64,000 nt of DNA, from the NCBI GenBank assembly GCA_032161045.1, contig JAVHTH010000017.1. One strand, 5' to 3'. The stretch comes from Fervidibacter sinensis. Lineage in GTDB: Bacteria > Armatimonadota > Fervidibacteria > Fervidibacterales > Fervidibacteraceae. Positions 1 through 7,355 of the stretch are shown here, piece by piece (position 1 is the stretch's first letter; the number at the start of each line of letters is the position of its first letter). The notes beneath the pieces were generated by a model that was not told the DNA's origin, did not search any database, and was given only the letters and a program-made list of their open reading frames with translations. A program made the translations under genes and the position numbers.

Positions 1-2
1 AC

Positions 3-323
3 GAAGTCGGAATCATCGTGGATTTCAACGAACTTGATGCTTCTTCTCGTGAAATTGTTCGTGAGGAATTGGAGAGGCGTTACCACATCCCAAAAATTTT
101 GCGAATTTTGCAGGTGGAGCGACTGCCCCAGACAGGGCATACCCGCTGGAAAGTTGAGACCGATGAAGGCATCAAAGAATTTGTCGTTCCGGGAAGCGAA
201 CACATATATACTGCCCGCTACCCACGCATATTCCTCGTGGATGAAGAAGGGAACCGCTACGAAATTCCGAATTTTGAAAAATTAGACCCAAAGAGCAGGC
301 GTATCTCCATTCAATACCTGTGA
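3..323 (+). CDS. DUF1854 domain protein, 3' part (gene enters the window from the left)
   Basis: The reading frame is open to the left edge, so a GTG at 18 is most likely internal and not the start. The visible part looks like the C-terminal half of a DUF1854 domain: an acidic stretch ending ELDASSREIVREELERRY, then an I-L-R-I segment, a W-K-V-E-T-D-E-G strand, and a closing block GNRYEIPNFEKLD followed by SRR. I recall this pattern from DUF1854 proteins; the molecular function is unknown to me. It ends with TGA at 321-323, and a palindromic hairpin follows before the convergent pilin genes. Sure of coding, fairly sure of the family, no function claimed. Confidence 0.75.
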   Translation, partial: EVGIIVDFNELDASSREIVREELERRYHIPKILRILQVERLPQTGHTRWKVETDEGIKEFVVPGSEHIYTARYPRIFLVDEEGNRYEIPNFEKLDPKSRRISIQYL

Positions 324-344
324 TGGCTTTGAAGATGTCAAGGG

Positions 345-372
345 GGAGGGAGGCAGGCGCCTACCTCCCTCC
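345..372. terminator. Palindromic hairpin between convergent genes
   Basis: A GC-rich palindrome with arms GGAGGGAGG and CCTCCCTCC and one mismatch near the centre lies between the end of the DUF1854 gene (plus) and the end of the first pilin gene (minus). Its position suits a bidirectional terminator, but there is no convincing T-run on either side, so it may instead be a REP-like repeat. The role is inferred from position only. Confidence 0.4.
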
Positions 373-408
373 AAAATTTCTCTCCCGACTTCTTTTGGAA
401 AGGCTTCG

Positions 409-567
409 TCACGGCAGATTTTCGTTGATAGCGTTGAAGGTGTTGGCGACCTTTTGACCGAGGATTTTCAAAACAGCGATGACAACCAAAGCGATCAACG
501 CCAACAACAAACCATACTCAACGAGGGTTTGCCCCTCTTCCTCCTTGATTAACCTTCGCAGCATCAT
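409..567 (-). CDS. Flp/Fap-type class IVb pilin (copy 1, 52 aa)
   Basis: Reading minus from ATG-ATG at 567 gives a 52-residue protein. It has a short basic leader (MMLRRLIKEE), then EGQTLVEYGL, then one hydrophobic helix LLALIALVVIAVLKIL, then a short polar tail ending in NLP. The G-Q-x-x-x-E-Y pattern before a long hydrophobic helix is typical of Flp/Fap pilins processed by a TadV-type prepilin peptidase. A GGAGGTGATTTAAG ribosome site precedes it. It is almost identical to the copy at 684-863 over the first 30 residues. No Tad assembly genes are in the window, so the assembly machine must be elsewhere. The gene is short enough to be missed by default gene callers. Confidence 0.88.
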   Translation of the reverse strand: MMLRRLIKEEEGQTLVEYGLLLALIALVVIAVLKILGQKVANTFNAINENLP

Positions 568-619
568 CTTAAATCACCTCCAAGATTTTTTCGGCAGTTG
601 CCTCAACGAAGTTTAGTTA

Positions 620-651
620 GTGGCGGGAAGGTTTCATTGCCCTCCCGCCAC
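620..651. other. Stem-loop between the two pilin genes
   Basis: GTGGCGGGAAGG at 620-631 pairs with CCCTCCCGCCAC at 640-651 with one mismatch and an 8-nt loop. It lies downstream of pilin copy 2 and upstream of copy 1 on the minus strand. It has no T-run, so it could be an mRNA-stabilising or attenuating stem-loop that sets the ratio of the two pilins. That role is inference. Confidence 0.45.
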
Positions 652-683
652 AACACCCTGACCAATCCTAAAGCAAAGTCTCG

Positions 684-863
684 CTACGGTTGTGATGGTT
701 GCTGCGGCGTAAGTGCTTGGTTGATTGACTCGAAGGTGTTAGCGACCTTGCGACCAAGGACAGTCAAGGCAGCGATGACAACCAAAGCAATCAACGCCAA
801 CAACAAACCATACTCAACGAGGGTTTGCCCCTCTTCCTCCTTGATTAACCTGCGCAGCATCAT
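684..863 (-). CDS. Flp/Fap-type class IVb pilin (copy 2, 59 aa)
   Basis: The minus-strand start is ATG-ATG at 863, behind CAGGAGGTGATTTAAG. The 59-residue product repeats the copy 1 leader and helix (EGQTLVEYGL, LLALIALVVIAALTVL) and then diverges, with a longer P/Q-rich tail ending QQPSQP. The near-identical 5' ends and ribosome sites of the two genes indicate a recent tandem duplication with divergence of the exposed C-terminus. Copy 2 is probably transcribed first, with copy 1 downstream. The role expected for the family is major subunit of a Tad/Flp adhesive pilus. I did not find a convincing promoter in the 194 bp upstream. Confidence 0.88.
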   Translation of the reverse strand: MMLRRLIKEEEGQTLVEYGLLLALIALVVIAALTVLGRKVANTFESINQALTPQQPSQP

Positions 864-1057
864 CTTAAATCACCTCCTGAAAAGTTTCTGCGCCAATGTC
901 GGCGCCTTGTTGTTAAGCATTGTGCCATAAGTTCACTTAATCATCTGTGACCGATATCACATGGAAATTGTCAAAGGCGATTTGGAACACAGTCGTCCTT
1001 TATATTTGCACGAAGTTAACCAATTGTCAATGGTCGGGTTTTGGAGACGGCAGTTTT

Positions 1058-1687
1058 TCAACTCTCTTTGATCGCCCCGATCACTCGGTAACCTCCATGA
1101 ATGTCCACACATTCGGCGTTCCCGAAAATTTCCTCAGCGATGCGCTGCAAAGTCTTTGCTCCGTGCTGGGTTCGTGCAACAAACCAGAAACTTCCGCCAA
1201 CCTTGAGTCGTTCAAAGGCTTCACGAATCAATTGCACCAGAACTTGCTTACCAGCATGGATAGGGGGATTGGTAATGATGGCGTCAAATTTTAAGTCTTT
1301 CGGCAAAGCACTGAACCCATCGCTTTTAAGCACAATGATATTTTTAACTTTGTTGAGTTTCGCGTTTCGCTTCGCCAAAGCAACAGCCCTTTCGTTGATG
1401 TCAATCATCCAGACTCTTAACTTTGGGTGAGTCGCTGCAATTGCAATTCCGATTGCCCCGTAACCGCAACCCCAATCAAGCACTTCTCCTTCCTCAGGTA
1501 ATTGAGCCTTTTCAATCAACCGCTTCGTGCCCATGTCCACATAGTCTTTGGCGAAAACGCTTCTGTCAGTTTCAAAAACGAATTCACGCCCCCTCAAAGT
1601 TGCGCGGATGCGCTTGACTTTGCTGGGGGTTTTCGGTTTCTCGGCAAAGTAGTGTTCCCACTCGTTATCCCAATCTCTTTGAGACAT
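1058..1687 (-). CDS. RsmC-like class I SAM methyltransferase (209 aa)
   Basis: The protein has the methyltransferase-small fold. An N-terminal strand region leads to the SAM loop DWGCGYGAIG (about residues 95-104), an acidic ribose-binding position in MIDIN, and the amino-methylating motif TNPPIHAGK (about 139-147), typical of enzymes that methylate an exocyclic amine in RNA. Single-domain RsmC relatives (YbxB-type) methylate guanosine in 16S rRNA; the exact base here is not known. The ATG at 1687 follows GAGGTGAGGAATC. It is divergent from the sigma-factor gene and about 200 bp from the pilins, with no obvious operon partner. Confidence 0.85.
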   Translation of the reverse strand: MSQRDWDNEWEHYFAEKPKTPSKVKRIRATLRGREFVFETDRSVFAKDYVDMGTKRLIEKAQLPEEGEVLDWGCGYGAIGIAIAATHPKLRVWMIDINERAVALAKRNAKLNKVKNIIVLKSDGFSALPKDLKFDAIITNPPIHAGKQVLVQLIREAFERLKVGGSFWFVARTQHGAKTLQRIAEEIFGNAECVDIHGGYRVIGAIKES

Positions 1688-1850
1688 GATTCCTCACCTC
1701 ATTCGCTTTTCAAACCCGAAAAAGCCAACCTTTTGAAGCCACCACAAAAGAGCCTTTATGTATCTTGCCACTTTTGCCGAAGTATTGAAGTGAGCGGAAG
1801 CCAGTGGCAAATTGAGAGTGAAAGTCGCTCTCTTTGGGAGGCGTTCCAAA

Positions 1851-2666
1851 TTGGCTTTTGAAAGGGACCGTGAAAAGGAACGGGAGAAATTTCGGCTTTA
1901 CCGAAAAACCAAGGACGAACGATTGAGGGAAGAACTCATCAGTGAATACCGCCCATTGGCAGAATACATTGCACGCCAGTTCTTAGATTCAGGCGAACCT
2001 TTGGAGGACTTGGTCCAATACGCTCTTATCGGCTTGATCAAAGCGGTAGAGGGTTACGACCCTGATAGGGGGGTTGAATTCACCACCTATGCTTGGTATC
2101 AGATTCGCAGCGAAATAAGCCATTACCTTCGCGACCAAGGGAAAATCATCGCAGAGCCTGCTTGGCTTCAGGAAGCAAGGATAAAGACTGAACGAGCACG
2201 CAACAAATTGCGCCAAACGCTTAAACGCGAACCGACAACTGACGAACTTGTGAAAGAGACCGGATTGAAACCGGAAGTCGTTCGCCGAGTTCTTGAAACC
2301 GAGCAACTTTTCCATGTCTCCTCCCTTGACCAAACTGCTGAAGATGAAGATGAAAGCGTCACTGATTTGGAAAGACTCATCGTTGAGGGAGAGCAGGTTG
2401 ACATTGAGCAACAATACCTCATCCACCGCGCTGTGGAAAAACTTCCCGAACTGCACCGCAAGGTCATAGAGTATTTGTTCTGGGAAGACTTGACGATGAC
2501 GGAAATCGCTCGTCTGCTGGGCGTTTCGGTCACTTATGTGAGTTACCTCTATCGGCAGGCGATTGAAAATTTGAGGAGGCTTTTAGGGGTATCGTCTGCC
2601 GAACCGCCGTCAAGGAAAAGGAGGGGAAAGAAAAAGCGGAAGGAATCTAACGACGAACTTCAATGA
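1851..2666 (+). CDS. Sigma-70 family factor of the SigB/SigF/FliA type (271 aa)
   Basis: Region 2 is visible as an L-V-x-Y-A-L-I-G-L-I-K-A-V block followed by DPDRGVEFTTYAWYQIRSEI, the core-binding and -10 recognition helices. Region 3 (LKREPTTDELVKETGL) follows, and region 4 carries a helix-turn-helix, MTEIARLLGVSVTYVSYLYRQA. The C-terminus is very basic (RKRRGKKKRKE). There is no region 1.1 or long non-conserved region, so this is an alternative group 3 factor. I chose TTG at 1851 because GGGAGG lies 9 nt upstream; the frame stays open to a TTG at 1812 with no ribosome site. Its last 7 nt overlap the convergent CvpA gene. No anti-sigma gene is adjacent. Confidence 0.88.
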   Translation: MAFERDREKEREKFRLYRKTKDERLREELISEYRPLAEYIARQFLDSGEPLEDLVQYALIGLIKAVEGYDPDRGVEFTTYAWYQIRSEISHYLRDQGKIIAEPAWLQEARIKTERARNKLRQTLKREPTTDELVKETGLKPEVVRRVLETEQLFHVSSLDQTAEDEDESVTDLERLIVEGEQVDIEQQYLIHRAVEKLPELHRKVIEYLFWEDLTMTEIARLLGVSVTYVSYLYRQAIENLRRLLGVSSAEPPSRKRRGKKKRKESNDELQ

Positions 2667-3148
2667 CTTTCTTTCCATTGGAACAGCGCCGCGATTGCCC
2701 CCTTCGTCGCTTGAAAAGTCAACATTTCTTTCGCAACAGGTGAATTGCTGACTAACAGGGCAAAACTTGATTTTGCACCGTAAATCCAAACAAGCATTTG
2801 AACGAACCAGTGAACCAAAATGACACCGATAATCAGTCCCAACGGGAAGGCGATCAAGTGGTCAACCTCCTCCAAAGACAACTGAAGGGCTTGGTCAATG
2901 AAGTATGCTGCAATAACCGTGATTGCTCCTAAAATGAGGAAAGCAATCACAAACAAAACTGCCTTGTTGGCATCCGCAGAAGCGAACCATTGCACCGATG
3001 ACGCTAACCGTTCGGCAAAGAAGCCGCTCAACTTACCGCTGATGTAAAATCCAACTACCCCTACCCCGCTTCTCACTGTTCCTTGCCAACTGGCGACAGA
3101 AGCGATCAGCAGGATAAGCAAAATGCAAATTCCGTCAAGCCAAGTCAT
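2660..3148 (-). CDS. CvpA family membrane protein (162 aa)
   Basis: There are four predicted membrane segments, including ICILLILLIASVASW, AVLFVIAFLILGAITVIAAY, and a third beginning LIAFPLGLIIGVILV. The start D-G-I-C-I and the G-x-x-x-G-x-Y pattern match CvpA (colicin V production) proteins, broadly conserved inner-membrane proteins of unclear mechanism. Length is normal. The ATG at 3148 follows GGGGAGAATC. It lies 16 bp downstream of gatB on the same strand and is probably co-transcribed with it. Confidence 0.8.
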   Translation of the reverse strand: MTWLDGICILLILLIASVASWQGTVRSGVGVVGFYISGKLSGFFAERLASSVQWFASADANKAVLFVIAFLILGAITVIAAYFIDQALQLSLEEVDHLIAFPLGLIIGVILVHWFVQMLVWIYGAKSSFALLVSNSPVAKEMLTFQATKGAIAALFQWKESH

Positions 3149-3164
3149 GATTCTCCCCTCCCCA

Positions 3165-4628
3165 TCATGACGATACTACCTTCACTTGCTCCAGCACCTC
3201 CCGCACCAACTTGTTGGTGAGTTGCGGATTAGCCTTCCCTTTCGTCGCCCTCATAACTTGCCCCACAAAGAAGCCAAGCACTTTCTCGTTGCCCGACAAA
3301 AATTCCTGCACTGCTTTGGGATTTGCAGCAACGATTTCTTCAATGATGCGCCTCAATTCTGCCTCATCGGTGATTTGCACTAACCCTCGCTCTTCAACTA
3401 TCTGTTTCGGTGATTTTTGAGTTGCGAACATCTCTTTGAGCAATTCCTTTGCGATCCTGACACTAATGACTCCCTCTTGCATCAACTTCACCATCTCGCC
3501 CAGATGCTGGGGTGGGATCGGACATTCGTCCCAACTTTTTCCGGCGTCATTGAGCAAACCTTGCAAATCTCCCAGCATCCAATTGGCAATTGCCTTGGGA
3601 TCATTGCAAATTTTCGTGGCTACTTCAAAGTAATCGGCTGTCACTGGTGTTGCAGTCAGCAATCTCGCTTCGTATTCGCCCAATTCGTATTCCCTCATAA
3701 ACCTCTCAAACCTCTGTTTGGGAAGTTCTGGCATCTCCGCTTTCAACCTGTTAAGCCATGCCTCGTCAACAACTATCGGCACAAGGTCGGGTTCAGGGAA
3801 ATAACGGTAATCGTGAGCGGTTTCTTTAGTTCGCATCGGTTCGGTGATTTTCAATGCTTCGTTCCATAACATCGTTTGCTGAACGACTTTGCCACCGCTG
3901 AGCAAAATTTCCTTTTGCCTTTTAATTTCCGCTTCAACTGCACCGAGCACTGCACGGAAACTGTTAAGGTTCTTGATTTCAACCCTTGTGCCCAACTGCT
4001 CACTGCCCTTGGGGCGAAGAGACACAGACGCCTCAAACCTCAATTGCCCCTTCTCCATTCGGCATTCGGACACACCTAAGTAAAGGAGAAGTTGGCGAAG
4101 GGAAACCATGAAAGCCTCAAGTTCCTCCAGCGAGTTCATATCAGGGTAAGTGACGATTTCGCAAAGCGGCACGCCGCTTCGGTTGAAGTCTATCAGCGTC
4201 GCCATTGGGTCTCCCGCTTCTTCACCGTGAATTGACTTTGCTGTGTCTTCCTCAAGGTGAACATCAGCGATGCGAACCCGTTTCGTTCTGCCGTTGACAT
4301 CAATCTCCAACCAACCGTCGTAACCAATGGGCAGGTATTTTTGGCTAATTTGGTAGCCTTTCGGCAGGTCTGGGTAGTAGTAGTTTTTGCGGTCAAATTT
4401 TGTTAACGGGTTGATTCTGCAATTGAGCGCCAAAGCGACCTTCAAGACGGCTTCAACAGCTTTTTCGTTCACAACAGGCAACACACCGGGAAAGCCCAAA
4501 CACACAGGACATGTCGCCGTATTTGGTGGCGCACCGTAAGTGATAGGGCAGCGACAAAACAATTTTGAACGAAGACTTGACAACTCCACATGTATCTCGC
4601 ACCCTATGTTCACCATAAATTCCGACAC
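3165..4628 (-). CDS. gatB: Asp/Glu-tRNA amidotransferase subunit B (487 aa)
   Basis: GatB phosphorylates mischarged Glu-tRNA(Gln) or Asp-tRNA(Asn) so that GatA-derived ammonia can amidate it. The N-terminal signature GCEIHVEL is followed by the zinc-ligand region LFCRCP and CPVCLGFPG (around residues 25-50). The C-terminal YqeY/GatB helical domain ends in ATKGKANPQ. Length is typical. GTG at 4628 is chosen because GAGGTG lies 8 nt upstream; the in-frame ATG four codons later has no ribosome site. gatA and gatC are not in the window. Confidence 0.96.
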   Translation of the reverse strand: MSEFMVNIGCEIHVELSSLRSKLFCRCPITYGAPPNTATCPVCLGFPGVLPVVNEKAVEAVLKVALALNCRINPLTKFDRKNYYYPDLPKGYQISQKYLPIGYDGWLEIDVNGRTKRVRIADVHLEEDTAKSIHGEEAGDPMATLIDFNRSGVPLCEIVTYPDMNSLEELEAFMVSLRQLLLYLGVSECRMEKGQLRFEASVSLRPKGSEQLGTRVEIKNLNSFRAVLGAVEAEIKRQKEILLSGGKVVQQTMLWNEALKITEPMRTKETAHDYRYFPEPDLVPIVVDEAWLNRLKAEMPELPKQRFERFMREYELGEYEARLLTATPVTADYFEVATKICNDPKAIANWMLGDLQGLLNDAGKSWDECPIPPQHLGEMVKLMQEGVISVRIAKELLKEMFATQKSPKQIVEERGLVQITDEAELRRIIEEIVAANPKAVQEFLSGNEKVLGFFVGQVMRATKGKANPQLTNKLVREVLEQVKVVSS

Positions 4629-4723
4629 GCTTCTTCACCTCGCACGCGAACAAGTGAAGCGAAGGCATAAATTTTGTGTCCCATCCTATGTCGTGAAATC
4701 ACGCCACAAAAGTCGCGTTGCCA

Positions 4724-4753
4724 ATTATAACCACGCCTCTGTGCCTTTTTCAA
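4724..4753 (-). promoter_or_regulatory. gatB: Probable sigma-70 promoter for gatB-cvpA
   Basis: On the minus strand TTGAAA (4748-4753) and a perfect TATAAT (4724-4729) are separated by 18 nt. They lie about 95 nt upstream of the gatB GTG. This is one of the best promoter matches in the window. Confidence 0.55.
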
Positions 4754-4912
4754 CACTTCAGATTTGCTTTGCTTGCGGTGAGGAAGAGAAGGTTTGTAGG
4801 TATTTGCGCTTGATCGCGAGTGCGAATTTTAGCCTTCTACCTGCGATATTATGCCGTGCGTCCAAATTGATTGTCGTCGTGGCAAAAAAATTTGTTCAAG
4901 GGGTGAGCGGTG

Positions 4913-5719
4913 ATGGAGTGGCAGAAAGCGTTGGAGAGAATTTGTTCCGACCGAAAAAGCAGTGCCATCACCTTGACAAAGAAATCTGCAAAATTGTTGG
5001 CACAAATGGCTGAGAGTGGGGTTAAAGCGGCAAAGTTAGTGAAAGCAGCGGAGCAAATTTTCAACGCTCACCCGGCAATGGCGTCACTGTGGCATCTGGC
5101 TCAATTGACCCGAGAGTATGCGGGAAACCTTAAAGTTTTGTCGTCAGCACTTGAGCAGTTCCTTGCAGACATGGAAGCCCACACAAAAACCTCAATCTCT
5201 CATGCTTCTGAGTGGCTTCCTGAAGGCAAAATCTTAACCCATTCGTTTAGTTCCCTCGTGTTTCAGTCACTTATTCATGCAAGCCGAAAGGGCAAAAAGT
5301 TTGAAGTCGTTTGCACCGCTTCATTTCCCGGTGGCGAAGGAATCGCTTTGGCGAAAGCGCTCGTAAAAGCAAATGTCCCAGTGACACTTGTTGCCGACCT
5401 ACAAGCCTTTGCTTGGCTAATGCAATGTGAACTTTTGTTCGTCGGCTCAGATGCATGGTGTGAAGATGGCTTAGTGCACAAAGTAGGGACATGGTGGTTA
5501 GCGTCTGCTGCAAACCAAATGGGAGTGCCAGTTTGGAGCATTGGGACTTCCGAAAAGCGTTTGCCGATGCGATGGAGCGAACGAATGAAAGGCGAAGCAC
5601 CACCAGTTGCTCGCTACCCCATCCCGCAAGACCAAACCCTTTACGACTTGACCGAGTGGGAACTCGTGACAGGCATTATTGATGAAACGGGTATCCATCA
5701 ACTGAAAACGCGCCAGTAA
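4913..5719 (+). CDS. eIF-2B alpha/beta/delta-like protein (268 aa)
   Basis: The helical N-terminal half and Rossmann-like C-terminal half resemble the eIF2B/MtnA/ribose-1,5-bisphosphate isomerase superfamily. Recognisable pieces are HASRKGKKFEVVCTAS followed by GGEGIALAKAL, a strand VPVTLVADLQAFAWLM, then L-L-F-V-G-S-D-A, and G-T-W-W-L-A-S-A-A. In bacteria such proteins are usually sugar-phosphate isomerases or uncharacterised; the classic MtnA active-site cysteine region is not evident, so I name no substrate. ATG at 4913 is preferred over GTG 4910 because AAGGGGTGA lies at the right distance. It is divergent from gatB across 284 bp. Confidence 0.72.
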   Translation: MEWQKALERICSDRKSSAITLTKKSAKLLAQMAESGVKAAKLVKAAEQIFNAHPAMASLWHLAQLTREYAGNLKVLSSALEQFLADMEAHTKTSISHASEWLPEGKILTHSFSSLVFQSLIHASRKGKKFEVVCTASFPGGEGIALAKALVKANVPVTLVADLQAFAWLMQCELLFVGSDAWCEDGLVHKVGTWWLASAANQMGVPVWSIGTSEKRLPMRWSERMKGEAPPVARYPIPQDQTLYDLTEWELVTGIIDETGIHQLKTRQ

Positions 5720-5797
5720 CCATCCCGTTGCTAATCCGTCACAACGAGTGTCACAATGATTGAGGACAAGGCTGAACCATCAAGGGGGCAAAATGAA

Positions 5798-6658
5798 ATG
5801 AGGAACTTTTTCGTTACGGTTTTGGTCGGTGCGATTGTCGCTTCTGTCGTTGCTCAAAACGAATGGACAAACGCTCTCAAGCGGGCGAAATCCGAGCGAA
5901 AATATGTCCTCGCTTACTTCGCTGACCCTGAATGTTTCACTTGCCAACGATACATGGCTCAGACCATTGACAACCCGCAATTGAAGCCTTTGCTTAGCCG
6001 CTTCGTCGTCGTCAAGATGGACGCTGTGAAGGAAGTTAAAAAGTTGCGGGAGTTTTTGCCCAAGATGGAAGAGCCGTTCCCGCTACCCGTGATCGTAATC
6101 GCCGATAGCAATGGGAAAGTCGTTGACTTAGTTGTAGGTCACTTGAACGCAGATGCCCTCGCTGCTTTTCTCAAAGCCTTTTTGAAAGGCAAGCGGACGG
6201 ATACCGTTGAAAAGCAACTCAAAGCAAAGCCCAACGATTTGCCTACCCTTTACGAAGCAGCGGTTTGGTTTCTTGAGCGTGGAGATGGGCAGCGAGGCTT
6301 GCCTTTGGCTCAAAAAGTTTTGCAATTAGACCCTGACAACCGCAAAGGTTACTATGCCCCTATGCGACTTCACTTGGGGCTTTACTACTCAACCCATCGC
6401 ACCCGATTGGCTCACAAAGCGATTGACGAGTTTCGGGAAGTTATCAAGCGTTTCCCAAACACAAGGGAAGCGGAAGAGGCTCGCTTTTACCTTGCAGTCA
6501 CTCACCTCGCATTAGGGCAAGATGCTGAAGCGAAGAAAATGTTGCAAGAAGTTTTGAGAACGAGTAAATCGGCACTGCTTAAGGAACAGGCTAAGAAACT
6601 TTTGCGTTTCCTTGAAACTGAGCCGCCTGCAGATTTGCGACGGGGTGAAGGGGATTGA
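5798..6658 (+). CDS. Exported thioredoxin-fold protein with TPR-like C-terminus (286 aa)
   Basis: MRNFFVTVLVGAIVASVVAQ forms a signal peptide. A thioredoxin-like domain follows with a C-F-T-C redox centre at residues 46-49 in the setting YFADPECFTCQRY, as in thioredoxin_7/DsbD-gamma-like proteins. A cis-proline region (FPLPVIVIAD) closes the fold at about residue 105. From about 145 on there are helical repeats of TPR type (AQKVLQLDPDN and the AEEARFYLAVTHLALGQ region). It may reduce or isomerise disulfides in secreted proteins. ATG 5798 is chosen because AAGGGGG lies 9 nt upstream and the signal peptide starts there; the frame is open to an ATG at 5756. Confidence 0.78.
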   Translation: MRNFFVTVLVGAIVASVVAQNEWTNALKRAKSERKYVLAYFADPECFTCQRYMAQTIDNPQLKPLLSRFVVVKMDAVKEVKKLREFLPKMEEPFPLPVIVIADSNGKVVDLVVGHLNADALAAFLKAFLKGKRTDTVEKQLKAKPNDLPTLYEAAVWFLERGDGQRGLPLAQKVLQLDPDNRKGYYAPMRLHLGLYYSTHRTRLAHKAIDEFREVIKRFPNTREAEEARFYLAVTHLALGQDAEAKKMLQEVLRTSKSALLKEQAKKLLRFLETEPPADLRRGEGD

Positions 6659-6680
6659 CACATTTAAGGGTGATCGGGTC

Positions 6681-7355
6681 ATGAGTCACGGGGTCAGTCT
6701 CCTTCGGCTTCTTACCCGTCGCGAACGGTTGCGCCGCCGCATTTGGCATTTAATGGAAGAAGCGGGCGTTCTAACTTTCCCACTTGAAACCTTTGGGCGA
6801 GTGCCAAACTTCATCGGCGCGGAGCAAGCAGCCGAGTTGCTCGCGCAGCAGCCAGAATTTGAACAGGCGAAAGTCATTTTCGTTTCTCCTGACCATGTGC
6901 TTCGCCGTGTCAGGGAATTGGTCTTAGAACACGGCAAAGTTTTGGCTGTTTCGCTCCCGCAAAGATTGGCTCGTCGCAGCAAATACCCACTTTTGCAAAT
7001 AACCGAGCGAAAAGCGATTAAAGCAGCAGCGAGCATTGACAATTTCTTGCGTTACGGACAGCCCCTCTCGCTGCCCGTTGACCTCGCGGTCTTGTCAAGT
7101 GTCGTGGTTGATCGGCTTGGAAACAGGCTCACTACAAGGCGAGAGTTCGGAGATCGGGAATGGCAAATGCTTAAGGACAACGGTTTCGTGCACGAAGGGA
7201 CGAAAGTGGCAACGATCGCCCATCCGCTACAATTTGCCGACGACCTTGAAAAGTGGATTACCGACAAAGATGTGAAGGCTCATTTGATTGTCACACCTGA
7301 GGAAGTCATCCGCGTGGGTGATGGCAAACATGGAGTTAATGCAAAGGCTTTTTGA
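6681..7355 (+). CDS. 5-formyltetrahydrofolate cyclo-ligase family protein (224 aa)
   Basis: The NagB/RpiA-like fold of MTHFS relatives is suggested by an RRRIWHLMEEAGV start, a strand KVIFVSPDHVLRRVRELV, DLAVLSSVVVDRLGNRL with a following FGDREW segment, and a late TVA-like box KVATIAHPLQF. The true cyclo-ligase ATP-binding loop is not clear, so it may be one of the divergent MTHFSD-like proteins. ATG 6681 has AAGGGTGA upstream; longer forms would overlap the previous gene. It sits 22 bp after the thioredoxin-TPR gene and overlaps the next gene, so it is part of a tight operon. Confidence 0.68.
   Translation: MSHGVSLLRLLTRRERLRRRIWHLMEEAGVLTFPLETFGRVPNFIGAEQAAELLAQQPEFEQAKVIFVSPDHVLRRVRELVLEHGKVLAVSLPQRLARRSKYPLLQITERKAIKAAASIDNFLRYGQPLSLPVDLAVLSSVVVDRLGNRLTTRREFGDREWQMLKDNGFVHEGTKVATIAHPLQFADDLEKWITDKDVKAHLIVTPEEVIRVGDGKHGVNAKAF

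Noticed and set aside
911..930. Sigma-54-like TGGCAC upstream of the pilins
   Set aside because: The GC element is not at the required spacing from GG.
969..974. TTGACA upstream of the pilins on the minus strand
   Set aside because: No acceptable -10 at 16-19 nt.
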